From Chryseobacterium sp. CH25 (GTDB lineage Bacteria; Bacteroidota; Bacteroidia; Flavobacteriales; Weeksellaceae), in NCBI RefSeq assembly GCF_004119455.1, contig NZ_NRQT01000002.1, positions 7,501-71,500 of the forward strand: a stretch of 64,000 nucleotides of DNA, in the 5' to 3' direction. Both the position numbers and the translations under genes were made by a program. Shown piece by piece: positions 44,746 through 53,660 of this stretch. A model generated the notes under the pieces. It worked only from the letters and a program-made list of their open reading frames with translations. It was not told the DNA's origin and searched no databases. The stretch's first letter is position 1. The number at the start of each line of letters is the position of its first letter.

Positions 44746-45204
44746 ATGAAATCAATTATTATCTCCTTTTTTGTTCTGCTCTCTATTTCCTGTTTTGGGC
44801 AGGAAGCCAATACAAAATATACCTATATACTGAATCTTGATAACATCAATACAGGAGAAGTTATTCTTGAAATCACAAATCCTGATAAAAGTTCGATTAA
44901 AGTTCCGGAGCAGATTGACAATAATGCTCTGGTGGTAACTGCGTTTCAGAAAAGTGATGCTGAAGCCGGAGTATATGATGATATAGATTTTCCAAGGAAT
45001 CATTTTGACTGCTTTACAGAACCATGTTTTCCTTACAGGTTTTTACTGAAAAAGAATGAAAAAAAGCAATATAAATTCAGCCTGTTAAGCAGTACTTATT
45101 CTCTGGAAAAAAATAAATGGTATCGTTTTAAGGTTTCCTTAGAAACAAGAGTTTGTAAAAATTGTGACTATATAAGTAGCGACTGGATTTACTTTAAAAG
45201 ATGA
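44746..45204 (+). CDS. Small exported protein of unknown function
   Basis: A 152-residue protein with signal peptide MKSIIISFFVLLSISCFGQ; the Cys at 16 is within the hydrophobic part, so a lipoprotein is possible but less likely than cleavage after GQ. The mature part reads as beta-sandwich strands (ILNLDNINTGEVILEITNP, VVTAFQKSDAE) with Cys residues CFTEPCFP and CKNCD. No family is recognised. It is adjacent to another small exported gene 35 bases downstream. Confidence 0.72.
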   Translation: MKSIIISFFVLLSISCFGQEANTKYTYILNLDNINTGEVILEITNPDKSSIKVPEQIDNNALVVTAFQKSDAEAGVYDDIDFPRNHFDCFTEPCFPYRFLLKKNEKKQYKFSLLSSTYSLEKNKWYRFKVSLETRVCKNCDYISSDWIYFKR

Positions 45205-45239
45205 TAAATTGATTTCCATTACAATTCCGAAAATAAAGT

Positions 45240-45896
45240 ATGAAACAGATCCTGGTCCTAATAATTTTTATAATGTGCTTAAGCTGTACCCCAAAAGGCA
45301 TAACTCTTGATTTTTGCGATTCAGCATATGACACAAATAAAAACTCCTGTCTTGTGCTCAGAAATAATACAGATATAAAGTATATTTTTTATCCACCTTC
45401 ATTTATTAATAGCGGAGGATGGGGATATTTAGGGGGAACTATATTAATAACTGATAAAGATGGTAAAGAACCTACCGTGAATACAGTTTATATTGATAGA
45501 GAGCAGCCCAGAGGAAAAGAAATGGATCAATTTATATGTAATGCGCACAATGATTCTTTACTATGGAAAAAACTTTTGACTCAGGGTGTTAAGGTCGATT
45601 ATTGGGGAGCAAAGGCTTATAAGGTGATTACAAAATCAAAATTTGTTTTGGCTCCTGATGATCAAAAGAAAATCTCAAAGAAAATTTCAATTTTTAAAAA
45701 GGACCTAGAGTCTTCAGGTATTTATTATACTTTTGAGAAAAATAAGGAGTATTTTATTCAGATAGAATTAAAGTTTGATACTACTGAGATAAAAAAATAC
45801 CTGCCGGAAGAACAATTAGACTCTTTGAAGAAAAACAATATTAAAATATTTCATGGTATTCTAAAAACAAAGAAAATTCCATTACTATTAGATTGA
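45240..45896 (+). CDS. Lipoprotein of unknown function
   Basis: A 218-residue lipoprotein with signal MKQILVLIIFIMCLSC and mature start TPKGITLDFCDSAYDTNKNSC. The rest is charged with Tyr and Lys (YYTFEKNKEYFIQIELKFD). It has no recognised domain. It runs directly toward the ruvC end, with only 29 bases between the convergent stops and no clear terminator. Confidence 0.7.
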   Translation: MKQILVLIIFIMCLSCTPKGITLDFCDSAYDTNKNSCLVLRNNTDIKYIFYPPSFINSGGWGYLGGTILITDKDGKEPTVNTVYIDREQPRGKEMDQFICNAHNDSLLWKKLLTQGVKVDYWGAKAYKVITKSKFVLAPDDQKKISKKISIFKKDLESSGIYYTFEKNKEYFIQIELKFDTTEIKKYLPEEQLDSLKKNNIKIFHGILKTKKIPLLLD

Positions 45897-45925
45897 GTAC
45901 TTTCAATGTTATCCCACAAAAATAT

Positions 45926-46479
45926 CTACTTCAACCTATCCGGATTCTGCTTCAAAAAGCTCTCCCATCCGGAATACGACTTCGTATCTACAATAGTTCC
46001 GGAGTTAAAATGGTGGCATACCGCAACAGCAAGACCATCAGAGGCATCTAAATATTTGGTAGGAAATTCCTTTAGCTTAAAGAGATTCTGAAGCATTCCC
46101 GCTACCTGTTCTTTACTGGCATTACCATTTCCGGTGATGGCCATTTTGATCTTTTTAGGTGAATATTCAGTGATGGGAACATTTCTGTATAAGCTGGCTG
46201 CCATTGCGACGCCCTGTGCACGTCCCAATTTCAGCATACTCTGTACGTTTTTCCCAAAGAAAGGAGCTTCAAGAGCTACTTCGTCAGGATGATATTCGTC
46301 AATTAACGCTAATGTTTTTCGAAAATATATTTTAGTTTGGTCTCATGGTTAGGGTACTTTTTTAGAATCAGTTCATGAAGGGCAATCATCTCCATTTTAC
46401 CTTTTTTAACGGAAATAAGACCAAATCCCATTACGGTAGTTCCGGGATCAATACCTAAAATTATTTTCTCTGCAATCAT
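45926..46479 (-). pseudogene. ruvC: Holliday junction resolvase RuvC, frameshifted (probable sequence error)
   Basis: The gene starts at 46479 with MIAEKIILGIDPGTTVMGFG, the RuvC N-terminus with its first catalytic Asp, and breaks after LKYIFEK. If one A is added to the five-base run at 46315-46319, the frame continues [25 protein letters not shown] (catalytic Glu) and joins the downstream frame [16 protein letters not shown] to the end, with [14 protein letters not shown] carrying the last acidic pair. About 184 residues then result, which is the normal size. RuvC cuts Holliday junctions after RuvAB branch migration. Loss of ruvC by a single homopolymer base in an otherwise normal genome is unlikely, so this is probably an assembly error. 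Confidence 0.9.
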
Positions 46480-46528
46480 TGGGACAAAGATAGAACTTTA
46501 TAAAATAATAATGAGGTAAAGACGAAGA

Positions 46529-46554
46529 GATGATAGACGAATAGATAATAGATG
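46529..46554. repeat. Purine-rich low-complexity repeat (GATGATAGACGAATAGAT type)
   Basis: Reads GATGATAGACGAATAGATAATAG on the plus strand. A near-copy in the opposite orientation lies at 31770-31798, whose complement reads AAAAGATAATAGACGGATAG and ATGATAGAC. Both are intergenic. Confidence 0.4.
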
Positions 46555-46588
46555 TCTGTAGGAGCTAGAGAATAAAATAGGGAAGATT

Positions 46589-47119
46589 TTATATTGTTTC
46601 TGTAAGGCTTTTCTCAGCGATAGGAACCCATTTACTATCATGGCGTAAAAGTAAAATCTTATCAACTAAAAATTTCGTTTTGTATTCTTTGTGTTGATAC
46701 TTTTCCCAGGCTTTAAGATAATTTCCCCAGGTTAGATCTCTGTATCCTACTGTCATATGAGGAGTAAAAGAGTATTTAGCAAAATTGAACTGCTGTTTTA
46801 CTCTGTTATAAAGATCTGTTAAGTGGATATTATCTTCGGGATGTACAAAGATGACCGGGTTTTTAGGATTAGGAAAGCATCCAAAGCCATTCAGATTAAT
46901 TTCAAAAGGTTCAAGCTGAGTATCAATTTTCTGAAAAGCAATGTGAATATCTTCTTCTAATTCCAGTTCTCTGGAAAAAGGGGGAAAAAGAGTAATATGA
47001 GCATCATTTTTTAATGCCTTAGAGTTATTATAGTTAATAGCCATATCTCTTTTGAAAGCCCTGATCTCCTCAATAATTTCTTTAGATGGATAGATGGCAA
47101 TGAAGTACATCTTTTTCAT
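46589..47119 (-). CDS. 2H phosphoesterase family protein (2'-5' RNA ligase-like)
   Basis: A 176-residue protein with the two H-x-T/S motifs of 2H enzymes: AHITLFPPF (about residues 40-48) and PHMTVGYRD (about 120-128). They act on 2'-5' or cyclic phosphodiester bonds in RNA or nucleotides. Substrate unknown. It starts MKKMYFIAIYPSKEIIEEI with no signal peptide, so it is cytoplasmic. A 40-base gap separates it from the next minus-strand gene. Confidence 0.88.
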   Translation of the reverse strand: MKKMYFIAIYPSKEIIEEIRAFKRDMAINYNNSKALKNDAHITLFPPFSRELELEEDIHIAFQKIDTQLEPFEINLNGFGCFPNPKNPVIFVHPEDNIHLTDLYNRVKQQFNFAKYSFTPHMTVGYRDLTWGNYLKAWEKYQHKEYKTKFLVDKILLLRHDSKWVPIAEKSLTETI

Positions 47120-47159
47120 AAAGATAAAAATAACTTAATGTATCGCAAAGTACAAAAAA

Positions 47160-48272
47160 CTAATGTCCTGATCTAAGTTGATTAATAGTATTTTCAAGAT
47201 GATCTGTAATCTTTTTCACTTCAATATGTGGTTTGAAGACTAAGCCTTTTCCTTTTTCTTCATCTGCAATATTAGATAGAATAATCACGGAAGTTTTGGT
47301 TTCAGGATAATAGATATTCAGAGAAGGTGAGCCTTTTACATACCCGCTGTGAAAGTAAGAATTAGGTTTGCCGATGTTCAGCATGATTCCGTAGGCATAG
47401 CCCATTTTTCCAAAAATTGCATGGTGTCTTTCTGCACTTTTTGCCATAAACAGTTTAAGTGTTTCCGGTTTCAGGATTTTTCCACCATATAATGCATTAT
47501 TCCATGTATGAAGATCCTGGATTGTAGAAAGGATTCCACCGGCAGGAGTTCCTATTTCTTTTCCACCTAATCTTTTAGGCATATTAGGTACTTCCTGAAA
47601 TTTGCCTGCATTTCCCAAATAAGCCGATGCGAAATTATTCCCTTTAAAAATATCTCCGGTTGAGGACTGAGCCATGCCTGCTTTTTTAAACAATTCCAAT
47701 GCGTTGTCATCATATGATTTGCCGGAAACGGTTTCTACGATTTTTCCCAGCGCATTAAACCCATCATTAGAGTAGAAGAAATCTGATCCACTTTTAAACA
47801 TCAGTTTTCCACCCATTAAGTTTAAACCTGAAGTATGATTCAGAAGCTGATGAATAGTAATATTTTCATATTCTTTGATCTGAAATTCTTTTAAATATTT
47901 AGAAACTTTATCCGTAACATTTAATTTTCCCTGTTCCATCTGAAGTAAAATCATAACGGCAGTGAACTGCTTGCTTACAGAGCCTATCGCAAAGATGGTA
48001 CTGCTGTCAATTTTAGCCTTTCTCTTAAAATCTGAATACCCGTTTTCTTTTCTGTAAAGGGGAAGAGAATCTTTAAAAATTGCAATACTTCCATTGAAAT
48101 GATACTTTTTGAATACAGAATCAATCTGCTGTTCTAAAAGTGTTTTCTGAAAAGCTGTGATGGTGGAGTCAACAATAGCTTTTTTATCAACAGGAGGAGG
48201 TAATGGGGTTTCTGTTTTACATGATGATACTAAAAAACAAAAAGAAAGAAGGAACATTAAATTTTTGATCAC
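47160..48272 (-). CDS. Beta-lactamase-related serine hydrolase, lipoprotein
   Basis: A 370-residue protein with a lipoprotein signal (MIKNLMFLLSFCFLVSSC). It belongs to the class C/DD-peptidase (PF00144) fold: SVSK (about residues 98-101, nucleophile Ser and Lys), FYSNDGF (the YxN motif, about 165-171) and the C-terminal HSGYVKG corresponding to the KTG-like HxG box. Such proteins hydrolyse esters, amides or peptidoglycan-derived peptides, and most are not antibiotic resistance enzymes. It is a single gene on the minus strand with a 177-base divergent gap to the decarboxylase. Confidence 0.9.
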   Translation of the reverse strand: MIKNLMFLLSFCFLVSSCKTETPLPPPVDKKAIVDSTITAFQKTLLEQQIDSVFKKYHFNGSIAIFKDSLPLYRKENGYSDFKRKAKIDSSTIFAIGSVSKQFTAVMILLQMEQGKLNVTDKVSKYLKEFQIKEYENITIHQLLNHTSGLNLMGGKLMFKSGSDFFYSNDGFNALGKIVETVSGKSYDDNALELFKKAGMAQSSTGDIFKGNNFASAYLGNAGKFQEVPNMPKRLGGKEIGTPAGGILSTIQDLHTWNNALYGGKILKPETLKLFMAKSAERHHAIFGKMGYAYGIMLNIGKPNSYFHSGYVKGSPSLNIYYPETKTSVIILSNIADEEKGKGLVFKPHIEVKKITDHLENTINQLRSGH

Positions 48273-48449
48273 GGGTGTTTATTTTTTGAAATTAAATTGA
48301 TATTCTTAAAGATACTGAAATTTTTAAGAGTATTGTAGGATGCAAAATGCGTGCTAAGAAGGGATATTTAGGGTATTTAATCTATATTTAATGGTTCTTT
48401 GAAGACTATTCAATACATTTGAACAGATTATCATTTAATCCTAAACATC

Positions 48450-49859
48450 ATGAAAGAACATCTGAAAAATGATTCAGTAAACATAAGCCATCTATTGGAC
48501 ATTATAAAAAAGCAGGGAACAGAATACCTGAATTCTCTTGCAGACAGACCCACAACGATTAATGACCCTTTTGTTTCAGAACCGGTAAATCTTCCGGAAT
48601 ATGGTCACGGAACAGAGGATGTAATCAAGATATTTAATGAAAGGTTTGAACCTATCATGGTAGGTTCTTCCGGACCAAGATATCTCGGGTTTGTAACCGG
48701 AGGCTCTACACCAGCATCTATTGCAGGAGATTGGCTTACGACGATTTATGACCAGAACCCTAAGTCTGGAAAAGGACAGGGAGATATTTCTGCGAATGTA
48801 GAATTTGAGACTATTAAACTTATTCTGGAACTTCTGGAGCTGCCGGATAACTTTCTGGGTGGTTTTGTAACCGGAGCAACAATGTCTAATTTTACCTGTC
48901 TTGCAGTTGCCCGCCAATGGTTAGGAAAAGAAAAAGGCAGAGATGTTGCTAAAGAAGGTGTTTCTGAAGCATTTAAAGTTCTGACGGCAACACCTCATTC
49001 ATCCTCTATAAAATCACTGTCTCTTTTAGGAATGGGCAGCAATAATATTATCAAGATTAAAACAGATGGGAATGATCGTGAAGCCATTTCTATTAAAGAT
49101 TTGGAAGAACAGATCATAAAATTGAATAATGAACCGTTTATATTGATCTCCAGTGGCGGAACCGTAAATACTGTTGATTTCGATGACTTCACAGAAATCA
49201 AAAAGTTAAAAGAAAAATACAACTTCTGGTGGCATATTGATGCCGCATTCGGTGGTTTTGCTGCTTGCTCAGAGCACTATAAACATCTTGTTGAAGGTTG
49301 GGAACATGCAGACAGTATTACTATAGACTGTCATAAATGGTTGAACGTTCCTTATGAAAGTGCCCTATTTCTGGTAAAAGAACAATATAACGTCTTACAG
49401 GTAGAGACTTTTCAGAACTCCAATGCACCTTATTTAGGAGATCCTTTGGAAGACTTCAGTTATTTAAATTTCCTTCCTGAGAACTCAAGACGATTAAAAG
49501 CTCTTCCGGCATGGTTTTCTTTAATGGCTTATGGAAAAGAAGGCTATAAGGATATTATAGAAAATAATGTTTCATTAGCCAGAAATTTTGGAAGACTTAT
49601 TGAAAACAGCAGTGACTTTAAGCTTTTAGCACCAGTACGTCTGAATACAGTATGTTTCACTCTGAAAGATGGTACAAAACAGGATGAGGTAGGAAAATTC
49701 CTTGAAATACTGAATGCTACAGGAAAAGTTTTCATGACCCCTACTTTCTATAATCAGCATAAAGGTATCCGGGCTGCTTTTGTAAACTGGAAAACCAATG
49801 AAACAGATGTACAGCTGATATTTGAAACCATGAATACTGTTATTACAGAATTAAAGTAA
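48450..49859 (+). CDS. Pyridoxal-phosphate-dependent amino acid decarboxylase (group II)
   Basis: A 469-residue protein of the aromatic-amino-acid/aspartate decarboxylase family. Seen: GFVTGGSTPASIAGDWL and FVTGATMSNFTCL in the substrate/PLP region, SSGGTVNTVDFDD, HIDAAFGGFA (Asp holding the pyridine nitrogen) and DCHKWLNVPYES with the PLP lysine (about 286). Substrate not certain from sequence; candidates are tryptophan, phenylalanine, glutamate or cysteine derivatives. It is a monocistronic gene followed by a bidirectional hairpin at 49866. Confidence 0.9.
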   Translation: MKEHLKNDSVNISHLLDIIKKQGTEYLNSLADRPTTINDPFVSEPVNLPEYGHGTEDVIKIFNERFEPIMVGSSGPRYLGFVTGGSTPASIAGDWLTTIYDQNPKSGKGQGDISANVEFETIKLILELLELPDNFLGGFVTGATMSNFTCLAVARQWLGKEKGRDVAKEGVSEAFKVLTATPHSSSIKSLSLLGMGSNNIIKIKTDGNDREAISIKDLEEQIIKLNNEPFILISSGGTVNTVDFDDFTEIKKLKEKYNFWWHIDAAFGGFAACSEHYKHLVEGWEHADSITIDCHKWLNVPYESALFLVKEQYNVLQVETFQNSNAPYLGDPLEDFSYLNFLPENSRRLKALPAWFSLMAYGKEGYKDIIENNVSLARNFGRLIENSSDFKLLAPVRLNTVCFTLKDGTKQDEVGKFLEILNATGKVFMTPTFYNQHKGIRAAFVNWKTNETDVQLIFETMNTVITELK

Positions 49860-49865
49860 ATTTAA

Positions 49866-49906
49866 TGCCACGGACGCCTTTTGAAAACCTAAAGGCATTC
49901 GTGGCT
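49866..49906. terminator. Imperfect hairpin between convergent genes, possible terminator
   Basis: GCCACGGACGCCTTT pairs imperfectly with AAAGGCATTCGTGGC (mismatches in the middle) around GAAAACCT. There is no long T run, so it may be a dispersed repeat rather than a true terminator. It sits seven bases after the decarboxylase stop. Confidence 0.45.
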
Positions 49907-49924
49907 AAAAATATCATTTATAGT

Positions 49925-50635
49925 TTATTTGGGGATAAGATCACAAAACCAGAAAACATATTCTTCATCCTGATCTTCCGGATTGGATTTCGGTTTAGGG
50001 TATGTCTTTTTAACTGTTTCTCCAATTTCAAACCGAACCGGGCTTTTAAAAATAGGCCCATCAAAAGTAAATGTATGGAATTCCCCATTTTCTCCACAAG
50101 GATCTACATTTTCAGGGAGTTCATCAAGGAATTGTTGGTCGATAATTCTTCCGGCAAAACTTTTGTCTAAATAAGTTCCATTTACACAGGTTACAATAGT
50201 TTTAAATCCTAACGCTAAAAATTCTTGAATAAGATCAGAGGTGTTTTGTTTCCAAAGAGGGAATACAGCGTTCATACCGATAGAGTTTAATTGTTTTTCT
50301 CTGTATTGGCGGAGATCTTCCAAGAAAATATCCCCAAAAATAGAATGGGTAATGCCCTGAGCCTGTATCTCAGTCATTGTGGTATTCATAATTTCCTGAT
50401 ATTCTTCCATGGAAGGTTCCTTTGGAAGTTCCATTTTCGTAAGAGGAATGCCAAGAAGAGAAGCTTGCTGTTCCAATAGATGAACATGAACACCATGCAT
50501 GGAAATTCTTTGAAACTCTTTGTTGATACTGGTTAATAGAGTGCATACTTCATATTGATCTTCCTGTATTATTTTGTAAAGAGCCAATGCGGAATCTTTT
50601 CCGCTGCTCCAGTTGAATAAGGCTTTAGGCTTCAT
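49925..50635 (-). CDS. PP-loop ATP-binding protein of the diphthine-ammonia ligase (Dph6/MJ0570) family
   Basis: A 236-residue protein with an N-terminal PP-loop, NWSSGKDSALALYKI (about residues 8-22), then TSINKEFQRISMHGVHVHLL, HSIFGDIFLEDLRQYRE, and CGENGEFHTFTFDGPIF near the C-terminus. These are marks of the Diphthami_syn_2 family. Bacteria lack diphthamide, so its true substrate here is unknown; it probably adenylates a carbonyl in a small molecule or RNA. A single gene, 128 bases from the divergent M16 gene. Confidence 0.9.
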   Translation of the reverse strand: MKPKALFNWSSGKDSALALYKIIQEDQYEVCTLLTSINKEFQRISMHGVHVHLLEQQASLLGIPLTKMELPKEPSMEEYQEIMNTTMTEIQAQGITHSIFGDIFLEDLRQYREKQLNSIGMNAVFPLWKQNTSDLIQEFLALGFKTIVTCVNGTYLDKSFAGRIIDQQFLDELPENVDPCGENGEFHTFTFDGPIFKSPVRFEIGETVKKTYPKPKSNPEDQDEEYVFWFCDLIPK

Positions 50636-50762
50636 TACTGTCAGTTTCTGTTAATAATGCAATTTTATGACAAAATTTGTAACATTTCAGTGATTTATAG
50701 AGTCTAATTAGTATAATAAACCAGAAGACACTTAAAATTAAACAGATTTAAAAATAAAACAC

Positions 50763-53495
50763 ATGAAAAATCTATTAGTAGGGACAGCTGTCCTATTTTT
50801 TACAGGAATCGCAACCCCTTTATTTTCGCAGAAAGCTGAAACTCCCAAATTTGTAAGCAATACAGAAGGAGTAAAAGAGTACACCTTGAGTAATGGGATG
50901 AAAGTCCTTTTAATTCCCGATGCTTCACAAAGTAACATGGTAGTGAACATTATTTACAATGTTGGTTCTAAGCACGAAGGGTATGGAGAAAAAGGAATGG
51001 CTCACTTACTGGAGCATATGTTATTTAAAAGCACTAAGAAATTAGGTGATATTAAAAAACAACTTTCGGACAAAGGAGGAGATGCCAATGGAACAACCTG
51101 GTACGACAGGACAAATTATTATGAAATTTTCCCTTCCAGTGATGAAAACCTGAAATGGGCTTTAGAAATGGAATCAGACAGAATGGTGAATGCTACAATT
51201 CTTCAAGCTGATCTGGATAAAGAATTTTCCGTAGTAAGAAATGAATTCGAGATTGGTGAGAATAATCCGGGCTCAGTTCTAATGGAGCGTATTGTATCTA
51301 CAGCTTATTTATGGCATAACTACGGAAACAGTACGATTGGAAGCAAAGAAGATATTGAAAGAGTAAAAGCACCAACGCTTAGAAAATTCTACGAGAAACA
51401 TTATCAGCCGGACAATGCAACCCTTGTTGTTGCAGGTAAATTTGATGAAAAACAGGCTTTAAATTATATTTCTCAGTATTTCTCAGTGATTCCGAGACCT
51501 TCAAGAGTTTTGGATCAGACCTATACTGTAGAACCAGCTCAGGATGGTGAACGTTTTGTAGAATTGAAACGTTCAGGAGACAGTAAAATTGTGGGTGCAT
51601 TATATCATACGGCACCTTATGCAGATAAAGATTATGCAGCACTGGACGCGTTATCAGAGATTTTAACGGCAGATCCTTCAGGATATTTATATAAGGCAAT
51701 GATTGATTCTCATAAAGCAGCTTCTGTTTATTCTTATCAGCCAACGGTAAGAGATGCCGCATTCATGTATTTTGGTCTGGAAGTTCCTGCTGATAAAGAT
51801 GTAAAAGCTGTAGAAGGAGAATTCAGAACAGAACTGGATAAAGTATCAACCATTAAGTATACAGAACAGGATGTTGCAAGAGCTAAGGCTAAAATTTTAA
51901 AACAAATTGAAAACACGAAAAACAATACAATCAACTTTGCAATTGGGCTTACTGAGATTGTAGGAGCCGGAAGCTATAAGCTGGGAATGCTGTATCGTGA
52001 TAATGTTGAAAAACTAACTTTAGCGGATATCCAAAGAGTTGCGGATAAATATTTTAAAACGAATAACAGAACAGTAGGTGTATTTGTACCTGCTAAAGAT
52101 GAGGTAAGAGTTAAAAACCTTGAATATTCTGATAGCCAGATTGCTACTTTAACGAAAGATTATAAAGGAAAAGCTTTAGAAAAAGAAGTTGCTCCTTTTG
52201 AAGCAAGTATTAAAAACCTAAAAGCGAATCTTTCTGAAGGGAAACTAAGCAACGGAATGAAATTCGGAGTGATTAAGAAAGAAATTAAAGGTGGAAAAGT
52301 ATTGGGAAGCTTCCGTTTCCCTGTAAGTAATGCTAAAGATTTAAGTGGAAAATCTCAGATTGGAGCATTAATGGCTCAGGTGATGAAAACCGGAACTAAG
52401 TCTCATACGAAAGAGCAGATTCAGGATATGCTGGATCAGTGGAAGTCGTCTATCGGTTTCTCTTTTAAAGGACAGACATTGTCTGCAAACATAAGTACTT
52501 ACAAAGAGCATTTACCGAAAGTAATGGATCTGATGAAAGAGATTCTTACAGAATCTAACTTCCCTGAAGCAGAGTTGGCAAAAACTGTTAATGAATACAA
52601 TACTTACCTGGAAGGTTCTTTAAATGATCCGCAGGCATTAGCATTTACGGAAATTGGAAAAATTACGGAAAACTATCCTAAAGAAAGTATTTATTACACC
52701 CCATCTTTCAAAGAGCAGATTGAGGCTAATAAAACCATCAAAAGACAGGAACTTGTAGATTTTTACAATAAAATTATAGGAAGTAATAATGGAGTAGGAA
52801 CTATGATTGGAGATATAGATTCTAAAACTGCATCTTCACTAATGGAAAATACATTTGGAAAATGGAACTCCAAATCAAATTATGAACAAATCAAGCCTGA
52901 ATTTTTTGCGACTAAAAAAGAAGATAAAGTTTATTTAACACCGGATAAAGAAAACGGAGCTGCTGTCGGAAAAATCAGCTTCTCTATGGATAGAAAGAGC
53001 CCGGATTATCCGGCATTACTGATCGCTAATGAAATGTTAGGCAGCGGTGGATTTATGACGGCAAGAATTCCTATGAGACTTCGTGAAAAAGAAGGAATCA
53101 GTTATGGAGCAGGTTCATACATGGGAGTACCGGCAGATAATAATGTTGCATCATGGGGTTGGTATGCCTTCTTTAACCCAACGAAAAAAGATGCAGTGGA
53201 TAAGGCTCTAAAAGAAGAAGTGAATAAAGCTGTAAAAGAAGGCTTTACTGAAGAAGAATTTAAATCTAACCTTACTTCCTGGTTAACTTCAAGAAAAACA
53301 AGTTTAGGTAATGACAGTACACTGATGGGACTTGTAAATTCTCAGCTTCAGTATGGTATTCCTTTGGAAGACTATGATACACTGGAAGCGAAAGTTTCAG
53401 CTTTAAAAGTAGGCCAGGTGAATGATGTTCTTAAGAAATATATCAGCGAAGATAAACTGACTTCTGTTTTTGCAGGCGATTTCAATAAGAAATAA
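50763..53495 (+). CDS. M16 family zinc metallopeptidase (pitrilysin type), exported
   Basis: A 910-residue protein with signal peptide MKNLLVGTAVLFFTGIATPLFSQ. The first half has the inverted zinc motif HLLEH (residues 81-85) with the second-ligand Glu in SVVRNEFEIGENN (about residue 160). The second half is the inactive M16 domain. Two M16 units in one chain form a closed chamber that degrades small unfolded peptides in the periplasm or outside. Length and layout are normal. It is single, with a strong terminator after it. Confidence 0.94.
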   Translation: MKNLLVGTAVLFFTGIATPLFSQKAETPKFVSNTEGVKEYTLSNGMKVLLIPDASQSNMVVNIIYNVGSKHEGYGEKGMAHLLEHMLFKSTKKLGDIKKQLSDKGGDANGTTWYDRTNYYEIFPSSDENLKWALEMESDRMVNATILQADLDKEFSVVRNEFEIGENNPGSVLMERIVSTAYLWHNYGNSTIGSKEDIERVKAPTLRKFYEKHYQPDNATLVVAGKFDEKQALNYISQYFSVIPRPSRVLDQTYTVEPAQDGERFVELKRSGDSKIVGALYHTAPYADKDYAALDALSEILTADPSGYLYKAMIDSHKAASVYSYQPTVRDAAFMYFGLEVPADKDVKAVEGEFRTELDKVSTIKYTEQDVARAKAKILKQIENTKNNTINFAIGLTEIVGAGSYKLGMLYRDNVEKLTLADIQRVADKYFKTNNRTVGVFVPAKDEVRVKNLEYSDSQIATLTKDYKGKALEKEVAPFEASIKNLKANLSEGKLSNGMKFGVIKKEIKGGKVLGSFRFPVSNAKDLSGKSQIGALMAQVMKTGTKSHTKEQIQDMLDQWKSSIGFSFKGQTLSANISTYKEHLPKVMDLMKEILTESNFPEAELAKTVNEYNTYLEGSLNDPQALAFTEIGKITENYPKESIYYTPSFKEQIEANKTIKRQELVDFYNKIIGSNNGVGTMIGDIDSKTASSLMENTFGKWNSKSNYEQIKPEFFATKKEDKVYLTPDKENGAAVGKISFSMDRKSPDYPALLIANEMLGSGGFMTARIPMRLREKEGISYGAGSYMGVPADNNVASWGWYAFFNPTKKDAVDKALKEEVNKAVKEGFTEEEFKSNLTSWLTSRKTSLGNDSTLMGLVNSQLQYGIPLEDYDTLEAKVSALKVGQVNDVLKKYISEDKLTSVFAGDFNKK

Positions 53496-53511
53496 ATACA
53501 AATAGTTATAT

Positions 53512-53548
53512 AAAAAAACCGCAGATGATTCTGCGGTTTTTTATTTTT
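53512..53548 (+). terminator. Intrinsic terminator of the M16 gene
   Basis: AAAAACCGCAGA pairs with TCTGCGGTTTTT around a four-base loop and is followed by a T-rich tract. It lies 17 bases after the stop. Confidence 0.9.
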
Positions 53549-53660
53549 TAAGGATGATATAACTAAAAGAAACTTGCAGTCTAAAAAACTATTAAGAAGA
53601 GGGCTAATACAGATAAAAACCTTTTGAAATCGCTATTGTTTGTAATGATAGGTTAGAAAC

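Noticed and set aside
44746..45896. Toxin-immunity or effector pair
   Set aside because: Both are small exported proteins, but neither shows an effector, toxin or immunity motif and their order does not point to a pair.
46237..46479. RuvC as a natural programmed-frameshift gene
   Set aside because: The break lies in a plain A5/T5 run with no slippery heptamer plus stimulator, and many other genes show similar one-base breaks.
47160..48272. True antibiotic-resistance beta-lactamase
   Set aside because: The motif set (SVSK, YSN, HSG) fits the broad serine hydrolase family; nothing shows activity on antibiotics.
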